Source of the DNA: Bradyrhizobium sp. MOS002
GTDB taxonomy: Bacteria; Pseudomonadota; Alphaproteobacteria; Rhizobiales; Xanthobacteraceae
Assembly: GCF_003020115.1 (NCBI RefSeq)
Contig: NZ_PYFX01000002.1
Span: forward strand, 124,001 to 188,000
Length of the DNA stretch: 64,000 nucleotides
Direction of reading: 5' to 3'
The notes under the pieces: model-generated
The model's database searches: none
Told to the model about the DNA's origin: nothing
Seen by the model: only the letters and a program-made list of their open reading frames with translations
In this document: positions 8,474 to 17,833 of the stretch, in pieces
How positions within the stretch are numbered: the first letter of the stretch is position 1
Layout of the letters: each line of letters opens with the position of its first letter
Program-made: the position numbers and the translations under genes

Positions 8474-9302
8474 CTGATCCCGTCCTGCGGGCGACGGCAT
8501 CGGAGCCGCTGGCCGCTTCGTGGACGAAGCCGCTCCAGGGCTCCTTGCGGCGGAACAGCCCGCCGCCGAATGTGACGATAAGTCTGCCGGCCAGCATGAA
8601 CGCCAGGGCAAACCACGTCAGCGCGTAGATCAGGTGGTTATTGGGAAAGCTGATCACGGTCAATCCGCCGATTGGGCCGCCGCCGGATTGTGATCGAGCG
8701 TCGGCATCGATGAAAAAGGGCGCGACGTGGTCGAGGCCGCGTGCCGTCGCAATCGCGGCGACATCCCGCGAGTACCAGCGATTGAGCTGAGGCACGTTGG
8801 TCCTGAGGAATCCGCCTTTTGGCTCCGTCACGCGCAACAGGCCGGTGATCCCGACCTCGCCTTGCGGATTGCCGTCCCGGCGCGTCGACGCGTCGCGCCG
8901 GTCGGACGGCACGAAGCCGCGGTTGACCAGGACCAGCGTGCCGTCGCTACGCTGAAGCGGCGTCAGCACCCAATAGCCCGGACCTTCTTCGGTGACGGCC
9001 TGAACCAGCGTCTCGCGGTCATGCAGGAAATGGCCGGTGACGCTGACGTGCCTGTATTCGTCGTTTGCGGCGGAGACGGTCGGCCATGTCGCCGGCGAGG
9101 GGATCGGCTGCGCCGGGGCGTGAACGCGCTGCTCGACGCGATCGATCAGCGCCAGCTTCCAGGCCCGGCGCTCGATCTGCCAGACGCCGAGCGCGATCAG
9201 AAGTGCGATGGCCGTGAGCGAGAGGACCGTGAGCCACGAGGACGGGCGCGCAGCGTCGCCACGCGTCCCGTTTGCCTTCGTCACGTTCCGGATCTCGGTC
9301 AC
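8445..9302 (-). CDS. SURF1-family oxidase assembly protein
   Basis: 285-residue inner-membrane protein with one N-terminal helix (LTVLSLTAIALLIALGVWQ), a periplasmic domain and a C-terminal helix (LIYALTWFALAFMLAG), the two-helix hairpin layout of SURF1/Shy1. SURF1 helps insert heme a/o into heme-copper oxidase subunit I. Family marks are GVWQIERRAWK near the first helix and VNRGFVP in the middle. The start GTG 9302 overlaps the cyoD stop by 4 nt (GTGA), so translation is probably coupled. Its position directly after cyoD points to assembly of this quinol oxidase. Confidence 0.93.
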   Translation of the reverse strand: MTEIRNVTKANGTRGDAARPSSWLTVLSLTAIALLIALGVWQIERRAWKLALIDRVEQRVHAPAQPIPSPATWPTVSAANDEYRHVSVTGHFLHDRETLVQAVTEEGPGYWVLTPLQRSDGTLVLVNRGFVPSDRRDASTRRDGNPQGEVGITGLLRVTEPKGGFLRTNVPQLNRWYSRDVAAIATARGLDHVAPFFIDADARSQSGGGPIGGLTVISFPNNHLIYALTWFALAFMLAGRLIVTFGGGLFRRKEPWSGFVHEAASGSDAVARRTGSDAGTIVEPT

Positions 9303-9679
9303 TTCATCCCGGTCATCTGGTGGATCGGCATCATGTTGCTGTTGAGGTGGTTCATCACCCACAGCGAACCCGACAGGGCGATCACCACCATGACGATGGT
9401 GAAGATCAGCGCCATCATGCTCCAGCCGTTCTCGGACGTCGTGTTCATATGCAGGAAGTAGATCATGTGCACGACGATTTGCACGACCGCAAAGGCCATG
9501 ATGACCAGCGCGGTGATCTGCTTGCTCGGTAGCGCGCCGCTCATCACCAGCCAGAACGGGATCGCGGTGAGCACGACCGAGAGCACGAAGCCGAGCATGT
9601 AAGTCGAGAACGAGCCGTGGGCGCGGCTGTCGCCGTGGTGATGATCGTCCGCGTGGGCGGCGTGAGTATCGGTGTTCAT
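9299..9679 (-). CDS. cyoD: Cytochrome bo3-type quinol oxidase subunit IV (CyoD)
   Basis: 126-residue membrane protein with a His-rich soluble N-terminus (HAADDHHHG-like), then three helices, including the CyoD-typical [14 protein letters not shown] segment. Subunit IV supports assembly of the CuB site and binding of subunits I and III. ATG 9679 overlaps the cyoC stop by 4 nt (ATGA). A longer upstream frame lies entirely within cyoC and was not used. Confidence 0.93.
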   Translation of the reverse strand: MNTDTHAAHADDHHHGDSRAHGSFSTYMLGFVLSVVLTAIPFWLVMSGALPSKQITALVIMAFAVVQIVVHMIYFLHMNTTSENGWSMMALIFTIVMVVIALSGSLWVMNHLNSNMMPIHQMTGMK

Positions 9680-10305
9680 CGCAGAACTCCCAGGAGATAG
9701 ACGAAGGTGAAGACGCCGATCCAGACCACGTCCAGGAAGTGCCAGAACATCGACAGGCACATCAGGCGGCGGCGGTTGGCCTCGATCAGGCCGAATTTCC
9801 AGACCTGCACCATCAGGGTCACCAGCCAGATCAGACCGCAGCTGACGTGCAGGCCGTGGGTGCCGACCAGGGTGAAGAAGGCGGACAGGAAGGCGCTGCG
9901 CTGCGGCGTCGCACCCTCATGGATCATGTGAGCGAACTCGGACAGCTCGATGCCGATGAAGGCGGCGCCGAACAGGCCGGTGATCGCCAGCCACATCTGG
10001 GTCTGGGCGGTCTTGTTCTGCTGCATCGTCAGCATGGCGAAGCCGTAGGTGATAGATGACAGTAGCAGCATCGAGGTGTTGACCGCGACCAGCGGCAGTT
10101 CGAACAGATCCTTCGGCGCCGGCCCGGCGGCGTAGTTGCCGCCGAGCACGCCGAAGGTGGCGAACAGGATCGCGAAGATGAGACAGTCGCTCATCAGATA
10201 GATCCAGAAGCCGAGAGAGGTGCTGTAGCCTTCCGGATGCGGGTGTTCGTCGGCGAGGTAGAACACCGGTTCGCCGGCTTGCGTGGGATTGACAGCGACA
10301 GTCAT
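9676..10305 (-). CDS. cyoC: Cytochrome bo3-type quinol oxidase subunit III (CyoC)
   Basis: 209 residues with five membrane helices, as in CyoC (cytochrome c oxidase subunit III has two more N-terminal helices). Characteristic are [20 protein letters not shown] near the N-terminus, SITYGFAML, and the C-terminal [20 protein letters not shown]. Subunit III contributes to stability of the oxidase and has no redox centre. The start ATG 10305 follows the cyoB TAA with no intervening base. Confidence 0.95.
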   Translation of the reverse strand: MTVAVNPTQAGEPVFYLADEHPHPEGYSTSLGFWIYLMSDCLIFAILFATFGVLGGNYAAGPAPKDLFELPLVAVNTSMLLLSSITYGFAMLTMQQNKTAQTQMWLAITGLFGAAFIGIELSEFAHMIHEGATPQRSAFLSAFFTLVGTHGLHVSCGLIWLVTLMVQVWKFGLIEANRRRLMCLSMFWHFLDVVWIGVFTFVYLLGVLR

Positions 10306-12303
10306 TTACTTGGCTCCGGCGAGCAGTTTGGTGCGCGCGTCTTCGGCCCGGATGACGTCGTCGGCCGGAATGTCGAAATCGCGGTGATAGTTGAAGGTGT
10401 GACCGATGCCGACGGCGAGCATCGCGATGAAGCTCGCGGCCGCAAGCCACCAGATGTACCAGATCAGGCCGAATCCCATCGCGGTGGCGAAGCCGGCGAG
10501 GATGATGCCGGTGCCGGTGCTGCTGGGCATGTGGATCGGCTTGAACCCGGTGAGCGGGCGTTGATAACCGCGCTTCTTCATGTCCCACCACGCGTCATTG
10601 TCGTGAACGACCGGGGTGAAAGCGAAGTTGTAGGCCGGCGGCGGCGAGGAGGTCGCCCATTCCAGCGTGCGCGCATCCCAGGGATCGCCGGTGACGTCCT
10701 TGAGCTGCTCGCGCCTGAGGAAGCTGACGGCGAACTGCATCAGCATCGAGAGGATGCCGAGGAAGACCAGGAAGGCGCCAATGCCGGCGACGATGAACCA
10801 GATCTGCAGGCTCGGGTCGTCGAACACACGGAGCCGGCGGGTCACGCCCATCAGGCCGAGCACATAGAGCGGCATGAAAGCGAGGTAGAAGCCCGTGACC
10901 CAGAACCAGAACGACAGCTTGCCCCAGAACGGGTCGAGCTTGAAGCCGAACGCCTTCGGGAACCAGTAGCCGATACCGGCGAACGCGCCGAACACCACGC
11001 CGCCGATGATCACGTTGTGGAAGTGCGCGATCAGGAACAGGCTGTTGTGCAGGACGAAGTCGGCCGGGGGCACCGCGAGCAGCACGCCGGTCATGCCGCC
11101 GAGCACGAAGGTCAGCATGAACGCGATCGTCCACATCATCGGCAGCTCGAAGCGGATGCGGCCGCGATACATCGTGAACAGCCAGTTGAACATCTTCGCG
11201 CCCGTCGGGATCGAGATGATCATCGTGGTGATGCCGAAGAACGAGTTGACGCTGGCGCCCGACCCCATCGTGAAGAAATGGTGCAGCCAGACCAGGTAGG
11301 ACAGGATGGTGATGACCACCGTGGCGTAGACCATCGAGGTGTAGCCGAACAGCCGCTTGCCCGAGAAGGTCGAGGTCACTTCCGAGAAGATGCCGAAGGC
11401 GGGGAGAACCAGGATGTAGACCTCGGGATGACCCCAGATCCAGATCAGGTTCACGTACATCATCGGGCTGCCGCCGAAATCGTTGGTGAAGAAGTTTGTG
11501 CCGACGTAGCGGTCGAGCGAAAGCAGCGCGAGCACGACGGTCAGAACCGGGAAGGAAGCGACGATCAGCACGTTGGTGCAGAGCGCGGTCCAGGTGAACA
11601 CCGGCATCCGCATCATGGTCATGCCGGGGCACCGCAGCTTGACGATGGTGCAGATCAGGTTGATGCCGGACAGTGTCGTTCCGACGCCCGCGACCTGTAG
11701 TCCCCATATGTAATAGTCGACGCCGACATCCGGACTGTAGCCGATGTTCGACAGCGGCGGATAAGCCAGCCAGCCGGTGCGGGCGAATTCGCCGATGAAG
11801 AGCGAGGCCATCACCAGCACCGCGCCGCCGACCGTCATCCAGAAGCTGAAATTGTTCAGGAACGGGAACGACACGTCGCGCGCACCGATCTGGAGCGGGA
11901 CGACGAAGTTCATCAGGCCGGTGACCAGCGGCATCGCCACGAAGAAGATCATGATCACGCCGTGGGCGGTGAAGACCTGGTCGTAGTGATGCGAGTTGAG
12001 ATAACCCTCCGAGCCGCCGAAGGCGAGCGCCTGCTGCAGCCGCATCATCAGCGCGTCGGCGAAACCGCGCAGCAGCATCACGATGCCGAGGATCATGTAC
12101 ATGATGCCGATGCGCTTGTGGTCGACGCTGGTGAACCACTCGCTCCAGAGATAACCCCAGAGACGGAAATAGGTCAGGCCGGCGAGCATGACGAGGCCGC
12201 CGGTCGCCACCACGGCAAAGGTGCCGACGACGATCGGCTCGTGCAGCGGCAGCGATTCGATGGTGAGCCGGCCGAAGATGAGCTTGAGAAGATCAGGAGA
12301 CAT
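10306..12303 (-). CDS. cyoB: Cytochrome bo3-type quinol oxidase subunit I (CyoB)
   Basis: 665-residue catalytic subunit with about 15 helices. It reduces O2 to water with electrons from ubiquinol and pumps protons. Metal ligands are readable: the low-spin heme His in [14 protein letters not shown], the CuB His and cross-linked Tyr in [12 protein letters not shown], the two CuB His in WLHHFFTMG, and the C-terminal heme His in [14 protein letters not shown]. The N- and C-terminal extensions, longer than in cytochrome c oxidase subunit I, match CyoB. It lies 11 nt after cyoA and directly precedes cyoC. Confidence 0.96.
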   Translation of the reverse strand: MSPDLLKLIFGRLTIESLPLHEPIVVGTFAVVATGGLVMLAGLTYFRLWGYLWSEWFTSVDHKRIGIMYMILGIVMLLRGFADALMMRLQQALAFGGSEGYLNSHHYDQVFTAHGVIMIFFVAMPLVTGLMNFVVPLQIGARDVSFPFLNNFSFWMTVGGAVLVMASLFIGEFARTGWLAYPPLSNIGYSPDVGVDYYIWGLQVAGVGTTLSGINLICTIVKLRCPGMTMMRMPVFTWTALCTNVLIVASFPVLTVVLALLSLDRYVGTNFFTNDFGGSPMMYVNLIWIWGHPEVYILVLPAFGIFSEVTSTFSGKRLFGYTSMVYATVVITILSYLVWLHHFFTMGSGASVNSFFGITTMIISIPTGAKMFNWLFTMYRGRIRFELPMMWTIAFMLTFVLGGMTGVLLAVPPADFVLHNSLFLIAHFHNVIIGGVVFGAFAGIGYWFPKAFGFKLDPFWGKLSFWFWVTGFYLAFMPLYVLGLMGVTRRLRVFDDPSLQIWFIVAGIGAFLVFLGILSMLMQFAVSFLRREQLKDVTGDPWDARTLEWATSSPPPAYNFAFTPVVHDNDAWWDMKKRGYQRPLTGFKPIHMPSSTGTGIILAGFATAMGFGLIWYIWWLAAASFIAMLAVGIGHTFNYHRDFDIPADDVIRAEDARTKLLAGAK

Positions 12304-12314
12304 GCGGGATCTCT

Positions 12315-13475
12315 TTACGAATCTGACTTCGGACGTTGTCCGAGGAAGAAGGACGAGGACTTCAGCGGCGTGAAAGTCGGCCGCTTCAGGCCGGCGCCGA
12401 GCAGCGGCGCGGTGTCGACAGGTGCCGTGATGGAGGCGGTGGTCCTGCCCTGCGGCGCATCGGGCGTGCAGGTGCCGGCGACGAAGGTCGGCTCCGGCCC
12501 AAGCGCCGTGCCGCGGCGGGCATACTTGTCGTAGGCCAGCGGCAGGGTGTTGTTCAGGCCCTCATGGCCGAGGCCGCCCTTGGCGTCGATCGCCATCATC
12601 TCGCTCTGGCACATCTTGCCGGTCTCGACGCACATGTTGAGGATCAGGCGGTAGAGATCGGAATCGACGGTGCCGTAGCGCCGCACCGGCTCGTTCTGGC
12701 TGGGTTTTTCGAGCTGGAGATATTCGGCGCGGCCGAGCGAGCCGCCGCCGGATTTGGCGCTGGCGATCCAGGCGTCGAAGCCCTTGTCGTCGAGGCCCTG
12801 GAAGTTGAAGTGCATCCCGGAGAAGCCGGCGCCGCTGTAGTTCGCCGAAAAGCCCCGGTAGGTGCCGGCGTGGTTCACGACGGCGTGGAGCTTGGTCTCC
12901 ATGCCCGGCATCGCGTAGATCTGGCCTGCCAGCGCGGGGATGTAGAACGAGTTCATCACCGAGGAGGCGGTGATGCGGAAGTTGATGGGGCGATCGACCG
13001 GAGCTGCCAGATCGTTGACAGTGGCGATGCCGTAGTCCGGATAGATAAAGAGCCACTTCCAGTCGAGCGCGACGACGTCGACTTCGAGCGGAGCCTTGGA
13101 CTGGTCCACGGCGCGGTCGGCATGGATGCGGCCGAGCGTGCGATAGGGGTCGAGCAGATGCGTGCCCATCCAGGTCAGCGCGCCCAGGCAAACGATGATC
13201 AAGAGCGGCGCCGACCAGATCACCAGCTCGAGGCTGGTCGAGTGGTCCCATTCCGGCTCGTAGCGGGCGTCGGTGTTGGACTGGCGGTAGCGCCAGGCGA
13301 ACAGCACCGTCAGCGCCATCACGGGGACGACAATCAGGAGCATCAGGACGGTGGAGATGATGACGAGGTCGCGCTGTTGCGCAGCGATATCGCCGGCCGG
13401 CGCCAGCACGACGTAGTTGCAGCCGCTGAGCGCAACCGCCAGGGGTAGCAGCGCCAGGATCTTGAAACGGGACAC
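12315..13475 (-). CDS. cyoA: Cytochrome bo3-type quinol oxidase subunit II (CyoA), lipoprotein
   Basis: 386 residues. The N-terminal signal ends in a lipobox, LSGC, so the protein is a lipid-anchored subunit like E. coli CyoA. Two membrane helices follow, then a periplasmic cupredoxin domain with [16 protein letters not shown] and GMHFNFQG. The CuA cysteine pair of cytochrome c oxidases is absent from the loop where it would lie ([17 protein letters not shown]), which marks a quinol rather than cytochrome c oxidase. I chose GTG 13475, which puts a short basic segment before the hydrophobic signal. The longer frame to 13562 would add 29 residues across the palindromic promoter region. It is the first gene of the seven-gene run. 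Confidence 0.93.
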   Translation of the reverse strand: MSRFKILALLPLAVALSGCNYVVLAPAGDIAAQQRDLVIISTVLMLLIVVPVMALTVLFAWRYRQSNTDARYEPEWDHSTSLELVIWSAPLLIIVCLGALTWMGTHLLDPYRTLGRIHADRAVDQSKAPLEVDVVALDWKWLFIYPDYGIATVNDLAAPVDRPINFRITASSVMNSFYIPALAGQIYAMPGMETKLHAVVNHAGTYRGFSANYSGAGFSGMHFNFQGLDDKGFDAWIASAKSGGGSLGRAEYLQLEKPSQNEPVRRYGTVDSDLYRLILNMCVETGKMCQSEMMAIDAKGGLGHEGLNNTLPLAYDKYARRGTALGPEPTFVAGTCTPDAPQGRTTASITAPVDTAPLLGAGLKRPTFTPLKSSSFFLGQRPKSDS

Positions 13476-13542
13476 GGGCCGAGCCTTATGAGAATGAGTT
13501 TCTTTTGCGGGGCCAAGGGGTAGCTGCGGCGCAACAATCCGG

Positions 13543-13565
13543 ACATTGGACAATTTGTCCAATGT
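13543..13565. promoter_or_regulatory. Perfect 23-nt palindrome between cyoA and the MHS permease: likely operator
   Basis: ACATTGGACAA - T - TTGTCCAATGT is a perfect inverted repeat with a single central base. It lies 67 bp before the cyoA start (minus) and 92 bp before the permease start (plus). Outer flanks GCAACAATCC (13531-13540) and GGATGTTGC (13574-13582) are also roughly inverted. No T-run follows, so a regulator-binding site fits better than a terminator. The regulator is unknown. The left arm with its flank (CGGACATT) resembles half of the RegR box as I recall it, but the rest does not match. Confidence 0.65.
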
Positions 13566-13657
13566 TGCAGTGCGGGATGTTGCGCCAGACAGGACTAGAT
13601 TGCCTGGCGCCTCGCCGGGCGGTCGGCTTTGGTTTTCAGGACGTTAAGGGCGCGCGA

Positions 13658-14983
13658 ATGGCGATGGCACAGACCCCCGCAATGGCAGACCACTCGGGCG
13701 AACACGGCCACGACCAGGCCAGTCCCGGCGAGATCGCTATCGGCGTCATCATCGGCCGCACCTCGGAATTCTTCGACTTCTTCGTTTTCGCGATCGCTTC
13801 GGTGATCGTCTTCCCGCGCCTGGTGTTCCCGTTCACGAGCGAGCTGACCGGCACCCTCTATTCCTTCATGATCTTCGCACTGGCCTTCATGGCCCGGCCG
13901 ATCGGCACCGTCATTTTCATGACGGTCGACCGCGAGTACGGCAAGACGGCCAAGCTGATCTCGGCGCTGTTCCTGCTCGGCACCGCCACCGTCGCGATCG
14001 CGTTCCTGCCCGGCTATCACGAGATCGGCGTCGCGGCGATCTGGCTGCTGGCGCTGGCGCGCATCGCACAGGGTCTGGCCTGGGGCGGCGCCTGGGACGG
14101 CATGGCCTCGCTGCTGGCGCTGAACGCGCCGCCTTCGCAGCGCGGCTGGTACGCGATGGTGCCGCAGCTTGGCGCGCCGCTCGGTCTGATCGTGGCGAGC
14201 GGGCTGTTCGCCTATTTCGCCGGGAATCTTTCGGCCGACGATTTCTTCGACTGGGGCTGGCGCTATCCGTTCTTCGTCGCCTTCGCCATCAACGTCGTGG
14301 CGCTGTTCGCGCGCCTGCGTATGGTGACGACGGAAGAATATGCCTCGCTGTTCGAGACCCGCGAATTGCAGCCCTCGCGCATCTCCGAGACCGTGGCGCG
14401 CGAAGGCCAGAACATCATGCTCGGTGCGTTTGCGCCGCTGGCAAGCTTTGCGCTGTTCCACATGGTCACGGTGTTTCCGCTGTCCTGGGTGTTCCTGTTC
14501 ACCCGCGAAAGCCCGGTGCGCTTCCTGATCATCGAGATCGTCGCCGCCGTGTTCGGCGTCGGCGCGATCGTGCTCTCCGGCGTCATCGCCGACCGCGTCG
14601 GCCGCAAGTCGCTGCTGATGGGATCGGCGATCGCGATCGCGATCTATAGCGGCTTTGCCCCGCAGCTGCTCGATGCCGGCGCGTTCGGCGAGACCATCTA
14701 CATGGTGATCGGCTTCATCCTGCTCGGCCTGTCGTTCGGCCAGTCGTCGGGCGCGATCGCCTCGAACTTCAAGCAGGCCTACCGCTACACGGCCTCGGCG
14801 CTGACCTCCGACATGGCGTGGCTGTTCGGCGCCGGTTTCGCGCCGCTGGTGGCGCTTCTGCTTGCGACCAATCTCGGCGTCATCGCCTCGGGTGCGTACC
14901 TGCTGTCAGGCGCGTTCTGGACCCTGCTCGCGCTCTGGCTCAGCGGCCAGCGCGAGGCCGGCGATATGGACGCGGGCGGTTAG
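13658..14983 (+). CDS. MHS-family (metabolite:H+ symporter) MFS permease
   Basis: 441-residue permease with 12 predicted helices. MHS features are the opening ASPGEIAIGVIIGRTSEFFDFF with acidic residues in helix 1, the cytoplasmic motif MTVDREYGKTAKL between helices 2 and 3, and DRVGRKSLLMG between helices 8 and 9. The family imports organic acids, betaines or sugars with protons; the substrate cannot be read from sequence. ATG 13658 has TAAGGG 7 nt upstream, so I prefer it to the longer frame from 13505, which would cross the palindrome. It is divergent from cyoA, sharing its control region. Confidence 0.9.
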   Translation: MAMAQTPAMADHSGEHGHDQASPGEIAIGVIIGRTSEFFDFFVFAIASVIVFPRLVFPFTSELTGTLYSFMIFALAFMARPIGTVIFMTVDREYGKTAKLISALFLLGTATVAIAFLPGYHEIGVAAIWLLALARIAQGLAWGGAWDGMASLLALNAPPSQRGWYAMVPQLGAPLGLIVASGLFAYFAGNLSADDFFDWGWRYPFFVAFAINVVALFARLRMVTTEEYASLFETRELQPSRISETVAREGQNIMLGAFAPLASFALFHMVTVFPLSWVFLFTRESPVRFLIIEIVAAVFGVGAIVLSGVIADRVGRKSLLMGSAIAIAIYSGFAPQLLDAGAFGETIYMVIGFILLGLSFGQSSGAIASNFKQAYRYTASALTSDMAWLFGAGFAPLVALLLATNLGVIASGAYLLSGAFWTLLALWLSGQREAGDMDAGG

Positions 14984-14995
14984 GGCTCACCCCAA

Positions 14996-15129
14996 CGTCG
15001 TCCTGGCGAAAGCCAGGACCCATTACCCCGCCCGTTCATTGTGAAGCACGCTGGAGCTACCAGCGTGCCTGTTCCAGTATCCTGTGGTTATGGGTCCCGG
15101 ATCTGCGCTTACGCTTGTCCGGGACGACG
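14996..15129. repeat. Palindromic repeat A (CGTCGTCCCGGCGAAGGCC family), copy 1
   Basis: The element starts CGTCGTCCTGGCGAAAGCCA and ends in GTCCGGGACGACG, with ACCCAT and ATGGGT as inner arms. Five further copies lie in this window at 23029, 29779, 47877, 49646 and 52118. This copy is more diverged on its right arm (ATCTGCGCTTACGC). Confidence 0.82.
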
Positions 15130-15193
15130 GCGGAATTTGTGGCTCCAGATCCCGAGCTAAGCGCGCCCGGGATGACGCGCGCTTAGCGCAGCC

Positions 15194-16693
15194 TCAATCC
15201 GCCACAACCTTCACACGATCGCGCACCTTCACCTGCGCGTTGCGATCGAGCCCATTGAGCACGCGGAAACGCTCGGCCGGGTGGTCGACGCCGGCCATGC
15301 GGTGGGAGAGCGATTCCACGGTGTCGCCGGGCTGCACGGTAATGACCTTGATGCGCAGCGGGCGCGCGGCCTGGATCTCGTCGAGCGTCAGGCGGCGGAA
15401 TGAACCGACGGTCTCGCGCGCATTGCGCTCGCTCTCGGTCGACTTCTGCCGTGCCGCGAAGATGAAGCGGTAGACGTCGCTGCCGAAGCGCAGCGCATAG
15501 ACCTTGAATTGCCACTGGTCGCCCTTGGCGGTGGCGGACGCAGCCGGAAAACCGTTGATGGTGATGTCCTCGATGGAGGCCTTCTCGACGCCCTCCATCC
15601 AGCCGGAATTCAGGTAATCGCCGAGCGACTGTTCGGCCGGCACCCGCACGACGTCGAAACGCATCGCCTGCGAGCCGCCGTCGCGCACGCCGATCACGGC
15701 CTGCGCGGTGTTGTCGAGCGTAAAATTGTCCGGCGCCTGGAAGGTGAAGCCGAGCTTCGGATGCAGGAAGCGCCTGCCGCGGACAAAACCTTCGCTGGGG
15801 TCTTCGCCGTAGACGAGATTGTCGATCGCGGCGAGATAGGTCTCGCGGTCGCGCTCGCCGCCCTCTGGCGCTGCGTATTGCCGCGCGATGGTCTGCGCGT
15901 TCTGCACGCGCTCGGGCGTTGCCGGATGCGACGAGGTGAAATCCTGCGCGCGCGGATCGAGCGAGGTCTTGCCGACCTTCAGCTCGGCATTGCGCTCCAT
16001 CGCCGAGAGAAAGCGTGCGGCACCATAAGGGTCGAAATGGGCCTTGGCGGAGATGCCGACGCCGACGCCGTCGGCCTCGAACTCCTGATTGCGCGAAAAG
16101 CTCGCCATGGTCAGCTTGGTCTTGGCGAGCGCCAGCGCGGTGAGATCGGGGTCGTTGCTCATGTCGGTGACGACGCGGGTGACGATCGCGGCCTGGCGGG
16201 CCTGGTCCTCGCGCATCGCGGCGTGCTTGGACAGCACGTGCGCCATCTCGTGGCTGAGCACGGAGGACAATTCCGACGTATCGCTCGCCAGCGCAAGCAG
16301 GCCGCGCGTGACATAGAGCTGGCCGTTCGGCAGCGCGAAGGCGTTCACCGCGCCGGAATTGAGGATCGTGACCCGGTAACCCTGGTCGGGGCGGTCGGAC
16401 GCCGCGACCAGCCGGTCGACGGTCTTGCTGACGAGCGATTCGAGCCTGGGGTCGTCATAGGTGCCGCCATAGCTCGCCAGGATGCGCTCGTGCTCCTTCT
16501 CGGTGGCGGGAGTCTGCGCGACGGCCGGCTTCGGCTTGGGCATCGCGACGGTCGGCGGGGCCGCCGCGGTCTGGAATCGGCCCATGTCGCCGCAACCGGC
16601 AAGGGCTGCACCCAGCACGAGGCATAGCGCAGCCGGCGCTGCCCGCAGGCGGCGGCGTTCACCTCGTCCGTGCCGTCCTAGCACCCCATTCAC
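15194..16693 (-). CDS. M48-family metalloprotease lipoprotein (BepA/YfgC-like) with LysM-like C-terminus
   Basis: 499 residues. The lipobox LAGC (C34) follows a basic, hydrophobic signal, so it is a membrane-anchored envelope protease. Zinc site: HEMAH (H148, H152) with the third ligand E204 in the EFEAD segment, the normal M48 arrangement. After the protease domain there is a beta-rich segment and a C-terminal LysM-like module (VQPGDTVESLSHRM...RFRVLNGL), which would bind peptidoglycan. M48 relatives such as BepA degrade misassembled outer-membrane proteins; that role is inference. The start is GTG 16693, and GTG at residue 4 is also possible. The nuclease-like gene lies upstream on the same strand, 26 bp away. 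Confidence 0.9.
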   Translation of the reverse strand: MNGVLGRHGRGERRRLRAAPAALCLVLGAALAGCGDMGRFQTAAAPPTVAMPKPKPAVAQTPATEKEHERILASYGGTYDDPRLESLVSKTVDRLVAASDRPDQGYRVTILNSGAVNAFALPNGQLYVTRGLLALASDTSELSSVLSHEMAHVLSKHAAMREDQARQAAIVTRVVTDMSNDPDLTALALAKTKLTMASFSRNQEFEADGVGVGISAKAHFDPYGAARFLSAMERNAELKVGKTSLDPRAQDFTSSHPATPERVQNAQTIARQYAAPEGGERDRETYLAAIDNLVYGEDPSEGFVRGRRFLHPKLGFTFQAPDNFTLDNTAQAVIGVRDGGSQAMRFDVVRVPAEQSLGDYLNSGWMEGVEKASIEDITINGFPAASATAKGDQWQFKVYALRFGSDVYRFIFAARQKSTESERNARETVGSFRRLTLDEIQAARPLRIKVITVQPGDTVESLSHRMAGVDHPAERFRVLNGLDRNAQVKVRDRVKVVAD

Positions 16694-16719
16694 GTCGCTT
16701 AACCCGTGCCTGGCCCCTT

Positions 16720-17490
16720 TTAGGGCCTTACCCCTGTCGGCTCGTTTGCGCCCAGCAACTCGATTTGTCCCACGAGGCGTACATCGATACGCGGCCCCGT
16801 ATTCCCCTCAGCCCAGCCCCGGACGCGAACATTTCTATTTTCCAAGGACTTAAGGGCGATCCCGGCGCTTTCGAACGCGGGTACCATGCGCTTTGAAATA
16901 GTCACGGCGAAGCCGCGTGTCCAGTTTCGTCCGAAGTTGAGGTAGGTCATTGCCCCAGCTTGCCGGACCGACAGGACTTTGCCCTCGACCACCACAAAAC
17001 GCCCGATCCCCGCCAAAATATCGTCCGGACTTTCCGCGTTTTTTATGGCCGACGGGTCAGCCCAGTTGCCCTTTTTTTGGCGCCTCGCCTCGGCCTCCGA
17101 CGCCATCAGCGCGGCCGCGCAGTCTTTATCGGCGATCTCGGCGGAGACGATGGCGTCGCCCTGGGCGAGGAGCGTGGCCTGTACCGAGGTGTCGCTCTCG
17201 CCGATGAACAGGATCGCGCCTTGCCGGCCATAGCGGTCGGGCGTGTCCTCCGCGCTCCGCGGAGTCACGTCGCGTCCGACGAGCAGCGAGGTCAGCGCCT
17301 GCTTTGTCGTCGATATCGCCTCGATCCCGGTGAGGCGGATTTCCCGGCCGTCATCGAGACGTACACTGCGGGCATCGACGATGACGGCGACGCGGCCTTC
17401 GCCTTGCGCCTCGAATTGGCACGGCGTGGCGAACGCAGTGCGACCCGCGACGAGAAGAAGTGCGACGATGATGTGAAGCAGTCGCGTCAC
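16720..17490 (-). CDS. Secreted staphylococcal-nuclease-fold (SNase/TNase) protein
   Basis: 256 residues with an N-terminal signal (LLHIIVALLLVAGRTAFA, then TPCQF). The OB-fold nuclease core is seen in VRLDDGREIRLTGIEA and DRYGRQGAILFI, which align with the SNase strands carrying R35 and R87. The residue aligned to catalytic E43 appears to be Ser (RLTGIEAIS versus the RLLLVDTPE pattern), so hydrolytic activity is doubtful. The C-terminal half is a second beta-rich domain (EGKVLSVRQAGAMTYLNFG) found in alphaproteobacterial relatives. I start at GTG 17490, since the longer frame runs back into a palindromic repeat (17568-17643). No strong Shine-Dalgarno is visible. Confidence 0.78.
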   Translation of the reverse strand: MTRLLHIIVALLLVAGRTAFATPCQFEAQGEGRVAVIVDARSVRLDDGREIRLTGIEAISTTKQALTSLLVGRDVTPRSAEDTPDRYGRQGAILFIGESDTSVQATLLAQGDAIVSAEIADKDCAAALMASEAEARRQKKGNWADPSAIKNAESPDDILAGIGRFVVVEGKVLSVRQAGAMTYLNFGRNWTRGFAVTISKRMVPAFESAGIALKSLENRNVRVRGWAEGNTGPRIDVRLVGQIELLGANEPTGVRP

Positions 17491-17833
17491 GTGGCCCGGA
17501 GAGGTTGCATTGCGCTCTAGCTTTAACCCAAGCGTAGCCGGTCGCGAAGAGGCTTCTTCACACTCCCTCGTTGCGAGCGCAGCGAAGCAATCCAGACTGT
17601 CACCGCGGAGGAATTCTGGATTGCTTCGCTGCGCTCGCAACGACAGCGTGGAAACCTTTCGCCGCGCCCCACCATTCCGCTTTGCGGAAAACATACGCGG
17701 CAATCGTGCTCGCGTGTCGCCCCTTGCGCTTGCTGCGCTGTCGCGCATGCGGCATGATTGCGGCAACAGCGATTGCCAAGAGCAATAACCAAGCCGCCAT
17801 CAGAGTACGGCGCGATAAGGGAGGTCTTTTTCC
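17491..17833. other. Divergent intergenic region with repeat B copy 1
   Basis: It separates the nuclease-like gene (minus) from the binding-protein gene (plus). It contains palindromic repeat B (17568-17643) and a small hairpin TTCCGC-TTT-GCGGAA (17675-17689). A GGGAGG lies just before ATG 17834. A 66-codon minus-strand frame (17600-17800) with an N-terminal hydrophobic helix ends inside the repeat; it is treated as doubtful. Confidence 0.55.
17568..17643. repeat. Palindromic repeat B (TCATTGCGAGC..GAAGCAATCCAG family), copy 1
   Basis: Arms TCGTTGCGAGCGCAGCGAAG and CTTCGCTGCGCTCGCAACGA flank inverted GCAATCCAGA/TCTGGATTGC. Copies 2 and 3 lie at 19044 and 27306. Confidence 0.82.
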
